5,533 bases of DNA from Gemmatimonadaceae bacterium (GTDB lineage: Bacteria; Gemmatimonadota; Gemmatimonadetes; Gemmatimonadales; Gemmatimonadaceae): NCBI GenBank assembly GCA_017881545.1, contig JADGQU010000191.1:1-5533 (forward strand), in the 5' to 3' direction. Every line of letters starts with the position of its first letter. Position 1 is the first letter of the stretch. Position numbers and translations under genes: made by a program. The notes below the pieces were generated by a model, which searched no databases, was not told where the DNA came from, and saw nothing but the letters and a program-made list of their open reading frames with translations. Positions 1 through 5,273 of this stretch are shown here, one piece after another.

Positions 1-2
1 AG

Positions 3-821
3 TTCCCGGGCGCGAAGTACGGGCTCAAGATGGCCTGCGGCGAAAACCCCAAGAGAGTGTATGGATCGAAAGGCGGACCCTCGACCCGCATGGGCAACGT
101 CGCGGGCTATCGCGCCGCCTGGATCAAAGCGCAGGAGTACCGCCGCAAGTGGGACAAGTGGAACGCCGATCACAAGGGCGACCCGCCGACGCGTGACTTG
201 GGCAACGAGACTCTCGCCGAAGTTCTGCGCGGGAACATTCTCGTTCACAACCACTGCTACCGCGCCGACGAGATGGCGCAGATGATCGACATCGCGCACG
301 AGTTCGGATACAAGATCCGTTCGTTCCACCACGGAGTCGAAGCCTACAAGATCGGTGATCTACTCGCGAAGGAAGGAATCGGCGCCTCGATCTGGGCAGA
401 CTGGGGCAGCTTCAAGATGGAAGCTCTCGACGCCGTCAAGGCCAACATGGCACTCGTGGATCACGATGGAGCAAGGGTGATCGTCCATTCCGATGATCCG
501 TCGGGCTCGCAGCGCCTCAATCAGGAAGCTGCGAAAGCGATGGAGGCCGGCGCCGAGATTGGACTTCCGGTGAGTGAAGATCAGGCGATCAAGTGGCTGA
601 CGATCAATCCCGCCTGGGCGCTGGGACTCGACGACAAGATCGGCTCGCTCGAAACGGGGAAAAACGCCGACGTCGTTCTCTGGACCGGCGATCCGTTCAG
701 CGTCTACTCGAAGCCCGAGAAAGTATGGATAGACGGCGCGCTGTTGTACGACCGCACTGATCCATCCCAGCAGTGGCGCACTGATTTCGACCTCGGCTTC
801 GTACCGTTCAACCGGAACTGA
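3..821 (+). CDS. Amidohydrolase family protein, catalytically competent member of a tandem pair (5' end outside window)
   Basis: This is the C-terminal part of a metal-dependent amidohydrolase (imidazolonepropionase-like branch), a hydrolase of C-N bonds in a TIM barrel. The frame is open to the window edge and reads FPGAKYGLKMACGENPKRVYG before the first internal Met at 30, so the true start lies upstream and the N-terminal HxH strand is not visible. Visible catalytic residues: a His-x-His in VHNHCYRADEM (His codons 246-248 and 252-254), a His in FHHGVEAY (330-332), and the HSDDP loop with the catalytic Asp near 492-497. The C-terminus has the usual GSLETGKNADVVLW and GDPFSVYSKPEKVWIDG strands of the small beta domain. 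The stop TGA is 3 nt before the next gene, so the two are almost certainly co-transcribed and perhaps translationally coupled. Substrate cannot be told from sequence; members include peptidases such as prolidases and other amidases. Family assignment is firm, substrate unknown. Confidence 0.9.
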   Translation, partial: FPGAKYGLKMACGENPKRVYGSKGGPSTRMGNVAGYRAAWIKAQEYRRKWDKWNADHKGDPPTRDLGNETLAEVLRGNILVHNHCYRADEMAQMIDIAHEFGYKIRSFHHGVEAYKIGDLLAKEGIGASIWADWGSFKMEALDAVKANMALVDHDGARVIVHSDDPSGSQRLNQEAAKAMEAGAEIGLPVSEDQAIKWLTINPAWALGLDDKIGSLETGKNADVVLWTGDPFSVYSKPEKVWIDGALLYDRTDPSQQWRTDFDLGFVPFNRN

Positions 822-824
822 TCG

Positions 825-2126
825 ATGATCTCATACAAACTCAATTCGCGCCTCGTCGTCGCCTTTGCTCTGGCGGCGATGTCTGCAATTCCCGCTTCGG
901 CACAAACGATCGCGATCACCGGCGGCAAGGTGTACCCGGTGAGCGGGCCACCGATTGAAAACGGAACGGTCGTAATCACCAACGGCAAAATCACCGCTGT
1001 CGGGGCGAACGTGCCGATTCCAGCCGGTGCGCAGCGCATCGATGCGACTGGCAAGACCGTTACTCCCGGCTTTGTCGACGCATCGACACAGCTCGGCGTT
1101 CAGGAAGTCGCGGCAGTCGCCGACACGCGCGACATGAGCGCTCGCGGCAAGGACAACATTGCTGCCGCGTTCACGGTGTGGGAGGGCTTGAACCCGAATT
1201 CGGTATTGCTCGCGCCCGCGCGCAAGGAAGGCATCACGAGTGTCGTCGTCGTTCCGACCGGCGGTCTGGTATCGGGTCAGGCTGCTTTCGTCGACATAGT
1301 CCCGGGAACCACGACCGACATGATCATCAAAGCCCCGGTTGCGATGATCGCCGAGGTCGGCGACCCGCAGTCGGCCGGAGTAAACGCGCGCGGAGAGCTG
1401 ATCGTGAAGCTGCGCGAGCTGCTGGAGGACACAAAGTTCTTCCAGACGCACCGCGACGCGTTCGATCGCGCGCAGACGCGGCCCTTCTCGGCGAGCAGGC
1501 TCGACCTGGAAGCGATGATTCCCGTGATCGAAGGCAAGCTTCCCCTGCTCGTATCGGTGGATCGGGCGTCCGATATCGACGCGGCGATGCGCCTCGCGCG
1601 TGACTACAACGTCAAGCTGATGATCGCGAGCGGCGCCGAGGCGTGGATGGTGGCGGACAGACTCGCCGCCGCACGGATCCCCGTTCTCACGGGAGCGATG
1701 AACAACATTCCGGGCGCATTCGCGCAGCTCGGACAGCGCCAGGAGAACGCCGGGCTGCTTCGCAAAGCCGGAGTCCAGGTCGCCCTCATCGGTAACGCGG
1801 GCGGCGGCGACGAAGAAGCATTCAACGTCCGCAACCTGAAACAGGAAGCGGGCAATGCTGTCTCGTACGGAATGACCTGGGATGATGCGCTTCGCGCCGT
1901 GACGCTCGCGCCCGCCGAATTCTTCGGAGCAGCAGATCGAGTCGGGTCGCTAAGGCCGGGGCTCGAGGGGAACGTCGTCGTTTGGAGTGGCGATCCGTTT
2001 GAGTTCACGACGCGAGCCGAGCACGTGTTCGTGCGCGGACGCGAGTACAATGAGAAGACGAGGCAGGATCAGCTGGTCGAGCGATACCGGAATTTGCCCG
2101 GGACACACAATTCGCCGGGGCGTTGA
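825..2126 (+). CDS. Secreted amidohydrolase-like protein lacking the metal ligands (probable pseudoenzyme)
   Basis: A 433-aa protein of the amidohydrolase superfamily. Residues 1-26 form a Sec signal peptide (Lys/Arg near the start, hydrophobic core VVAFALAAM, ASA cleavage site before Gln27), so it acts in the periplasm or outside. Residues 28-85 form the N-terminal beta domain (ITGGKVYPVSG, ATGKTVTPGFVDA). The strand that normally reads DAHTHLG here reads DASTQLG, so the first two metal His are Ser87 and Gln89. Aligned by eye to the upstream paralogue, the later ligands are also replaced: the HNH pair by Ser244/Asp246, the FHHG His by Ser269, and the HSDD Asp by Asn324/Ala325. The C-terminal GSLRPGLEGNVVVWSGDPF matches the paralogue. 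The fold looks intact with no frameshift, so the gene seems maintained as a non-catalytic subunit or binding protein. The ATG lies 3 nt after the upstream stop; I see no strong Shine-Dalgarno, which fits coupling. Fold and secretion are well supported; lack of activity is inferred. Confidence 0.9.
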   Translation: MISYKLNSRLVVAFALAAMSAIPASAQTIAITGGKVYPVSGPPIENGTVVITNGKITAVGANVPIPAGAQRIDATGKTVTPGFVDASTQLGVQEVAAVADTRDMSARGKDNIAAAFTVWEGLNPNSVLLAPARKEGITSVVVVPTGGLVSGQAAFVDIVPGTTTDMIIKAPVAMIAEVGDPQSAGVNARGELIVKLRELLEDTKFFQTHRDAFDRAQTRPFSASRLDLEAMIPVIEGKLPLLVSVDRASDIDAAMRLARDYNVKLMIASGAEAWMVADRLAAARIPVLTGAMNNIPGAFAQLGQRQENAGLLRKAGVQVALIGNAGGGDEEAFNVRNLKQEAGNAVSYGMTWDDALRAVTLAPAEFFGAADRVGSLRPGLEGNVVVWSGDPFEFTTRAEHVFVRGREYNEKTRQDQLVERYRNLPGTHNSPGR

Positions 2127-2152
2127 CAGATCACTTATCACCGACCTTTACC

Positions 2153-2175
2153 TGCAACTGAACGGGCGGGAGGCG
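2153..2175 (+). repeat. Dispersed intergenic repeat, copy A
   Basis: Carries the core AACTGAACGGGCGGGAGG preceded by TGC and followed by CG. It begins 26 nt after the stop of the amidohydrolase-like gene and forms the left outer arm of the palindromic element. It is identical over 23 bp to the reverse complement of copy B. Confidence 0.8.
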
Positions 2176-2344
2176 TGAGTAGCGTAGATGTGAGGTATCT
2201 AGTTCACGACGCCGGGACTTACCTCTGTGGCATTCTGGGTACAAGCAGTTGCTTGTGTCATGACTCTACCGAGATAAGTCCCGGCGTAGTGAACTAACAA
2301 CCTGACGCCTGTGCCCTCTGGCGCCTCCCGCCCGTTCAGTTGCA
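2153..2344. repeat. 192-bp composite palindromic element (three co-centred inverted repeats)
   Basis: Three pairs of inverted arms share almost the same centre near 2248.5. The outer arms 2153-2175 and 2322-2344 are perfect over 23 bp. The middle arms 2200-2221 and 2275-2296 match at 21 of 22 positions (mismatch 2208/2288). The inner arms 2241-2246 and 2251-2256 are perfect over 6 bp around the loop AGTT. The stretches between the arms are nearly equal in length on both sides (24 and 25 nt, then 19 and 18 nt) but pair poorly. The whole could fold as one long hairpin in RNA or as a cruciform in DNA. It lies between two convergent genes. It could be a MITE-like foldback element, a REP/BIME-type repeat or a processed 3'-UTR structure. 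I see no coding capacity, no U-tract of a standard terminator and no obvious target-site duplication. Confidence 0.85.
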
Positions 2345-2348
2345 GTTG
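2322..2348 (-). repeat. Dispersed intergenic repeat, copy B (inverted)
   Basis: On the minus strand this reads CAACTGCAACTG and then AACGGGCGGGAGGCG. It contains two CAACTG hexamers in tandem and forms the right outer arm of the palindromic element. It follows copy C in the same orientation, with the two starts 26 nt apart. Confidence 0.8.
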
Positions 2349-2354
2349 TGAGTT

Positions 2355-2374
2355 CGCCCGTTCGGTTGCAGTTG
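2355..2374 (-). repeat. Dispersed intergenic repeat, copy C (shortened)
   Basis: On the minus strand this reads CAACTGCAACCGAACGGGCG, with one T-to-C change relative to copy B, and it lacks the final GGAGG. It starts 8 nt after the stop codon of the small coiled-coil gene and lies in tandem with copy B. Confidence 0.7.
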
Positions 2375-2382
2375 ATGCTTGG

Positions 2383-2733
2383 CTAGGTCGGAGTGCCAGA
2401 GTAGCTATCGCTCGATGCCCCACCGGCGTCGGTGCCCGACGAGCTACGTGATGCCGATGACTGCTGTCGCTTCAGCTCTATCTCGGCTTCGAGCTTCGCG
2501 GCTTCGCCGTCGTGGGTCTCGAGCGTCGCCTTGAGGCGGTCGTAGGTGGCAGCATCGAGATCGCCACCGCTCTTCTTCGACCGGAAAACGGCGTACCCGA
2601 GCGCCTGTGCGGCCTTGTCCGCCAGCTGTCGCGTGCGGAAGGCTTCGAGTCTGGTCTTTCCATCATCGAACGCGTCCTGCGCCACTTTGCCGGCGCGGTC
2701 GAGCTCCTGTTTCAGTCTGTCGAGTAGGGCCAT
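2383..2733 (-). CDS. Small coiled-coil protein of unknown function with Ser/Gly-rich tail
   Basis: I do not recognise this 116-aa protein as a named family. Residues 1-52 are a charged amphipathic helix (MALLDRLKQELDRAGKVAQ onward), a short KKSGGDLD break follows, and residues 60-90 form a second helix rich in Glu, Lys and Ala. Together they look like a helical hairpin or coiled coil. Residues 91-116 are low-complexity Ser, Gly, Thr and Asp, probably disordered. There is no signal peptide, membrane segment, Cys or recognisable catalytic motif, so it is likely cytoplasmic. The ATG at 2733 is preceded by a weak purine stretch (GAGACG). The gene follows rpmA on the same strand, but the terminator at 2828-2862 separates them, so it is probably transcribed on its own. 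The phase of charged and hydrophobic residues and the reasonable start support a real gene; overlapping frames on the other strand look like shadows. Confidence 0.75.
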   Translation of the reverse strand: MALLDRLKQELDRAGKVAQDAFDDGKTRLEAFRTRQLADKAAQALGYAVFRSKKSGGDLDAATYDRLKATLETHDGEAAKLEAEIELKRQQSSASRSSSGTDAGGASSDSYSGTPT

Positions 2734-2827
2734 TTTATCGTCTCGTAGGAATGGGATGCTACACTAAATCGTACGCAGAACGGGGCTCTGACGTTTCATC
2801 TCAGTATGGCGCGATATCACTCTGATG

Positions 2828-2862
2828 GCAACAAAAAAGCCCCTCGCGGGGCTTTTTGTTGC
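2828..2862 (-). terminator. Intrinsic terminator of rpmA (bidirectional in form)
   Basis: A GC-rich stem GCCCC/GGGGC with loop TCGC (2844-2847) is flanked by A6 on one side and T5 on the other. Pairing extends outward through GCAAC/GTTGC with one unpaired A. Read on the minus strand, the hairpin is followed by six T, as expected of a Rho-independent terminator 55 nt downstream of the rpmA stop. The A/T flanks would also let it stop transcription coming from the plus side. Confidence 0.92.
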
Positions 2863-2916
2863 GTCTGGGCGCGGAGTGATTCCGGGCGGCGATGCCCCAG
2901 GAAACGCGGGTGGGCG

Positions 2917-3189
2917 TTACGCCGCGCTCGTCTCGACTTCGGGGTAGACGCTGACCTTGTAGCGAGTGCGGCTCTTGTGCTCGAATTTCACGACGCCGTC
3001 GATCAGCGAGTAGATCGTGAAATCGGTTCCAAGGCCGACGTTGCGGCCGGGATGCCACTTGGTGCCGCACTGCCGGACGATGATGTTGCCAGCGACAACC
3101 TTCTCACCGCCAAACTTCTTGACGCCGCGGTACTGCGGATTGCTGTCGCGTCCGTTGCGCGATGAGCCTACACCTTTCTTGTGAGCCAT
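2917..3189 (-). CDS. rpmA: 50S ribosomal protein L27
   Basis: A 90-aa bacterial L27, a large-subunit protein whose N-terminal tail reaches the peptidyl transferase centre and helps position the tRNAs. It starts MAHKKGVGSSRNGRDSNPQY and carries the conserved GNIIVRQCGTKWHPG (residues 34-48) and GLGTDFTIYSLIDGVVKFE (52-70) segments, full length for the family. The N-terminus begins directly at the functional tail, with no Firmicutes-type cleavable extension. The last residues (PEVETSAA) are a slightly longer tail than in many L27 proteins. Its ATG overlaps the rplU stop by one base (TAATG), which implies translational coupling, and a purine-rich Shine-Dalgarno lies just upstream. A strong terminator follows, so this is the last gene of the RNase-L21-L27 cluster. 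Confidence 0.98.
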   Translation of the reverse strand: MAHKKGVGSSRNGRDSNPQYRGVKKFGGEKVVAGNIIVRQCGTKWHPGRNVGLGTDFTIYSLIDGVVKFEHKSRTRYKVSVYPEVETSAA

Positions 3190-3527
3190 TACTTCTCTCC
3201 CCCGCTCTTCTTGCCGAACGCGATGTCCTTGATGCGGACCTCGGTGAACTTCTGCCGATGGCCCTGCTTTTTCGCGTAGTTTTTGCGGCGCTTGGCCTTG
3301 AACACGACGATCTTGTCGCCGAGTCCGTGCTTGACGATCTCGCCCGTGACGTGCGCGCCCTTGAGGCCGGGAGCGCCAATGTGGGTCGTGTCGCCGTCGG
3401 AGCCGAGGATGACGTCGTCGAAGGTAATCTTCGACCCGGCATCACCGACCAGCGTCGGGATTCTGATTGTCTTGCCGGCCTCGGCGCGGAACTGCTTGCC
3501 GCCGGTCCGGATTATTGCGTAAGTCAT
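3189..3527 (-). CDS. rplU: 50S ribosomal protein L21
   Basis: A 112-aa L21, an early-assembling 23S rRNA-binding protein of the large subunit. It begins MTYAIIRTGGKQFRAEAGKT, matching the family N-terminus, and has the L21 signature over residues 72-99 (KIVVFKAKRRKNYAKKQGHR, then QKFTEVRI), the basic RNA-binding region. It is a little longer than the usual length of just over 100 aa because of a Lys/Gly tail (FGKKSGGEK). The start is fixed by homology, yet the sequence before the ATG is pyrimidine-rich (CAACTCTCTCC) and has no visible Shine-Dalgarno, so initiation may depend on an unstructured leader or other features. The stop TAA shares a base with the rpmA ATG. Upstream, a 129-nt spacer with repeats and a likely promoter separates it from the RNase E/G gene. 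Confidence 0.98.
   Translation of the reverse strand: MTYAIIRTGGKQFRAEAGKTIRIPTLVGDAGSKITFDDVILGSDGDTTHIGAPGLKGAHVTGEIVKHGLGDKIVVFKAKRRKNYAKKQGHRQKFTEVRIKDIAFGKKSGGEK
3195..3203 (-). promoter_or_regulatory. Ribosome binding site of rpmA
   Basis: GGGGGAGAG on the minus strand, 5 nt before the rpmA ATG and lying inside the last codons of rplU. It confirms the start and the coupled L21-L27 arrangement. It contrasts with rplU itself, which has no comparable site. Confidence 0.75.
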
Positions 3528-3565
3528 GGAGAGAGTTGCTTTTAGGTAATGAGCTACAGCCCTTG

Positions 3566-3594
3566 AAATTAGTTAGCAGGTGGGGAGAGGTCAA
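3566..3594 (-). promoter_or_regulatory. Candidate sigma-70-type promoter for rplU-rpmA
   Basis: On the minus strand TTGACC (3594-3589) is followed after exactly 17 nt by TAATTT (3571-3566). The -35 is close to consensus; the -10 matches at only three of six positions. A start just downstream would give a leader of roughly 30 nt before the rplU ATG. The -35 also lies in a small hairpin, AGAGG/CCTCT at 3586-3600. Placement right upstream of a ribosomal protein operon makes it plausible; it is unproven. Confidence 0.4.
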
Positions 3595-3601
3595 CCCTCT
3601 G

Positions 3602-3624
3602 AACTTGCAACTGACGGGCGGGAG
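3602..3624 (+). repeat. Dispersed intergenic repeat, copy D (degenerate)
   Basis: Reads AACTTGCAACTG then ACGGGCGGGAG. Relative to copy E it has one inserted T and one missing A. It lies between rplU and the RNase gene, in direct tandem with copy E; the starts are about 28 nt apart. Confidence 0.7.
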
Positions 3625-3629
3625 ACCGG

Positions 3630-3654
3630 CAACTGCAACTGAACGGGCGGGAGG
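3630..3654 (+). repeat. Dispersed intergenic repeat, copy E
   Basis: Reads CAACTGCAACTG then AACGGGCGGGAGG, identical over 25 bp to the minus-strand sequence of copy B. It ends 2 nt from the stop codon of the RNase E/G gene (3657-3659). With copy D it supplies five G-tracts on the plus strand between 3616 and 3656. Confidence 0.8.
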
Positions 3655-3656
3655 GG

Positions 3657-5255
3657 TCAGGCTATAGCGTATTGCTGCGTGACATCCCGGCCCTGCGCCT
3701 TCACCACGAGCTTGAACTCGTCCGGCTTGAGCAACGGATCGTCCCTGAACTCAAGCGAAAAGTTCGCCGCCTTCTGAAGCTTCTGCGCGAGATCGCGCTC
3801 CTGTTCGAGAACGTACATCGCGACGTCGGGGTGGAGCTTGACCAACAGATTGTCGCGCCGGCCCTCGACCGCCATCCGCTTCACCGAGCGCTCCATCCGC
3901 CGCACGATCGTTTCGGGCGTGAGCACCCGTCCCGTGCCGTTGCATGTTGGGCAAGCCTCGGTCGACGACTGGTAGTGACTCTGACGGACGCGCTGGCGCG
4001 TCATCTCGATCAGCCCAAGATCGCTCACCGCGAATGCCTTGGTGCGCGCGCGGTCGCGTGAGAGATGCTGACGCAGCTCCTGGAGGACGCGGTCGCGGTT
4101 CGCCTTGGTCTCCATGTCGATGAAATCGCAGACGATGATTCCGCCGACGTCGCGCAGCCGGAGCTGGCGGGCGACTTCCTGCGCCGCTTCCATGTTGGTT
4201 CTGAGAACCGTTTTCTCGGGATCCTTCTTGCCGGTGTAGCGGCCCGAATTGACATCGACCGAGACGAGCGCCTCGGTTGGCTCGATGATCAGATAGCCGC
4301 CCGAGGGCAGGTCGCAGCGGCGCTTGAAGATGTCTCTGATCTCCGACTCAATTCCGGCCGTGTCGAACAGTGGAAGCTGCGACTCGTGCAGCTTCACTCG
4401 TTCGATCAGCTCGGGCGCGATGTCCTTGAGGTACCCGACGATCTCGTTGTAGACCTGCTTCGAGTCGACGGCGAGGCTGTCCACCTTGTCGCTGAAAATG
4501 TCGCGGACTAATCCCCGCGTAAGACCGCTTTCGCGATTGACCAGAGAGGGCGCTTTCTGGAAGTGCGTCTTCCGCTTGATCTTCTTCCACTGCGACATGA
4601 GACTGGTCAGCTCGCGCTGAAGCATCTCGGGCGTCACATCCTCGCTTACCGTCCGGACGATCACGCCGCCCGATTTGTCGGGAAGAATGCTCTGGACCTG
4701 TTCCTTGAGGCGGGCACGCTCGGCCGACTGTCCGATCTTTCGGCTGACGCCCACCTTCGACGAATCCGGTATGTAGACGAGGAATCGCCCGGCGAGTGAG
4801 ATCTGGGCGGTGACTCTGGGGCCCTTGGTGGAGATCGGCTCCTTCGAGATCTGGACGAGGATTTCCTGGCCGCGCTTCAGAGCTTCCTGAATGAGGGGAG
4901 CTTTCGCGCGTCGGCCGTTGGCTGCGTGGCCGTTGCCGCCGTTGCCGTTCCTCTTCGCGACGGGCTCTTCTCTTTCGTCTTCCTCGTCGTCGTCATCCTC
5001 GTCTTCGTCTTCCGCTTCGTCAGCGGTTTGCCTGACGAGATCGGAGGCGTGGAGGAAGGCGCTCTTCTCGGTGCCAATGTCGACGAAGGCGGCCTGAATT
5101 CCGGGGAGTACCGCGTCAACCCGGCCCAAATAGATGTCACCGACCATGCGTCGGTTGTCTGGACGATCGGCAGCAAGCTCAACGAGCTTCCCGTCCTCCA
5201 GAATCGCGATCCGCGTTTCGCGCGGAGCCGCGTTTATGAGGATTTCTCTTTTCAT
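3657..5255 (-). CDS. rng: Ribonuclease E/G family endoribonuclease with acidic insertion in the S1 domain
   Basis: A single-strand-specific endoribonuclease for rRNA/tRNA maturation and mRNA decay, cytoplasmic. Residue numbers here count from the alternative GTG at 5273 (538 aa); subtract 6 for the chosen ATG. The N-terminus MKREILINAAPRETRIAILE matches the family, which is why I prefer ATG 5255, preceded by GAGACGGG. The S1 domain (GDIYLGRVDAVLPGIQAAFVD, about 45-168) is interrupted at about 82-126 by an acidic run (residues 87-103), an Asn/Gly stretch and a basic end. The DNase I-like catalytic domain has both Mg-binding Asp: D340 in VSVDVNSGR and D383 in CDFIDM. The Zn-link CPTCNGTG (C441, C444) for dimer pairing follows. 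The protein ends about 90 residues later, with none of the long disordered degradosome scaffold of gammaproteobacterial RNase E, so it is RNase G-like in architecture. The order RNase-rplU-rpmA is a common bacterial cluster. Family certain; E versus G naming is by length. Confidence 0.95.
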   Translation of the reverse strand: MKREILINAAPRETRIAILEDGKLVELAADRPDNRRMVGDIYLGRVDAVLPGIQAAFVDIGTEKSAFLHASDLVRQTADEAEDEDEDDDDEEDEREEPVAKRNGNGGNGHAANGRRAKAPLIQEALKRGQEILVQISKEPISTKGPRVTAQISLAGRFLVYIPDSSKVGVSRKIGQSAERARLKEQVQSILPDKSGGVIVRTVSEDVTPEMLQRELTSLMSQWKKIKRKTHFQKAPSLVNRESGLTRGLVRDIFSDKVDSLAVDSKQVYNEIVGYLKDIAPELIERVKLHESQLPLFDTAGIESEIRDIFKRRCDLPSGGYLIIEPTEALVSVDVNSGRYTGKKDPEKTVLRTNMEAAQEVARQLRLRDVGGIIVCDFIDMETKANRDRVLQELRQHLSRDRARTKAFAVSDLGLIEMTRQRVRQSHYQSSTEACPTCNGTGRVLTPETIVRRMERSVKRMAVEGRRDNLLVKLHPDVAMYVLEQERDLAQKLQKAANFSLEFRDDPLLKPDEFKLVVKAQGRDVTQQYAIA

Positions 5256-5273
5256 CGTTGCCCGTCTCACCAC

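Noticed and set aside
2123..2145. Perfect -35 hexamer TTGACA over the stop codon of the amidohydrolase-like gene
   Set aside because: No acceptable -10 lies 16-18 nt downstream and no plus-strand gene follows.
2322..2374. Tandem repeat units as a CRISPR remnant
   Set aside because: Only two units, the gap between them is about 6 nt, far too short for a spacer, and there are no cas genes.
2199..2423. Minus-strand open frame of 74 codons across the palindromic element
   Set aside because: It runs through both inverted-repeat arms and repeat copies B and C and overlaps the end of the small gene; its composition reflects the repeats rather than a protein.
5253..5273. GTG at 5273 as the RNase start
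   Set aside because: It adds six residues (MVRRAT) not typical of the family; the ATG at 5255 gives the expected N-terminus. The longer form cannot be fully excluded.
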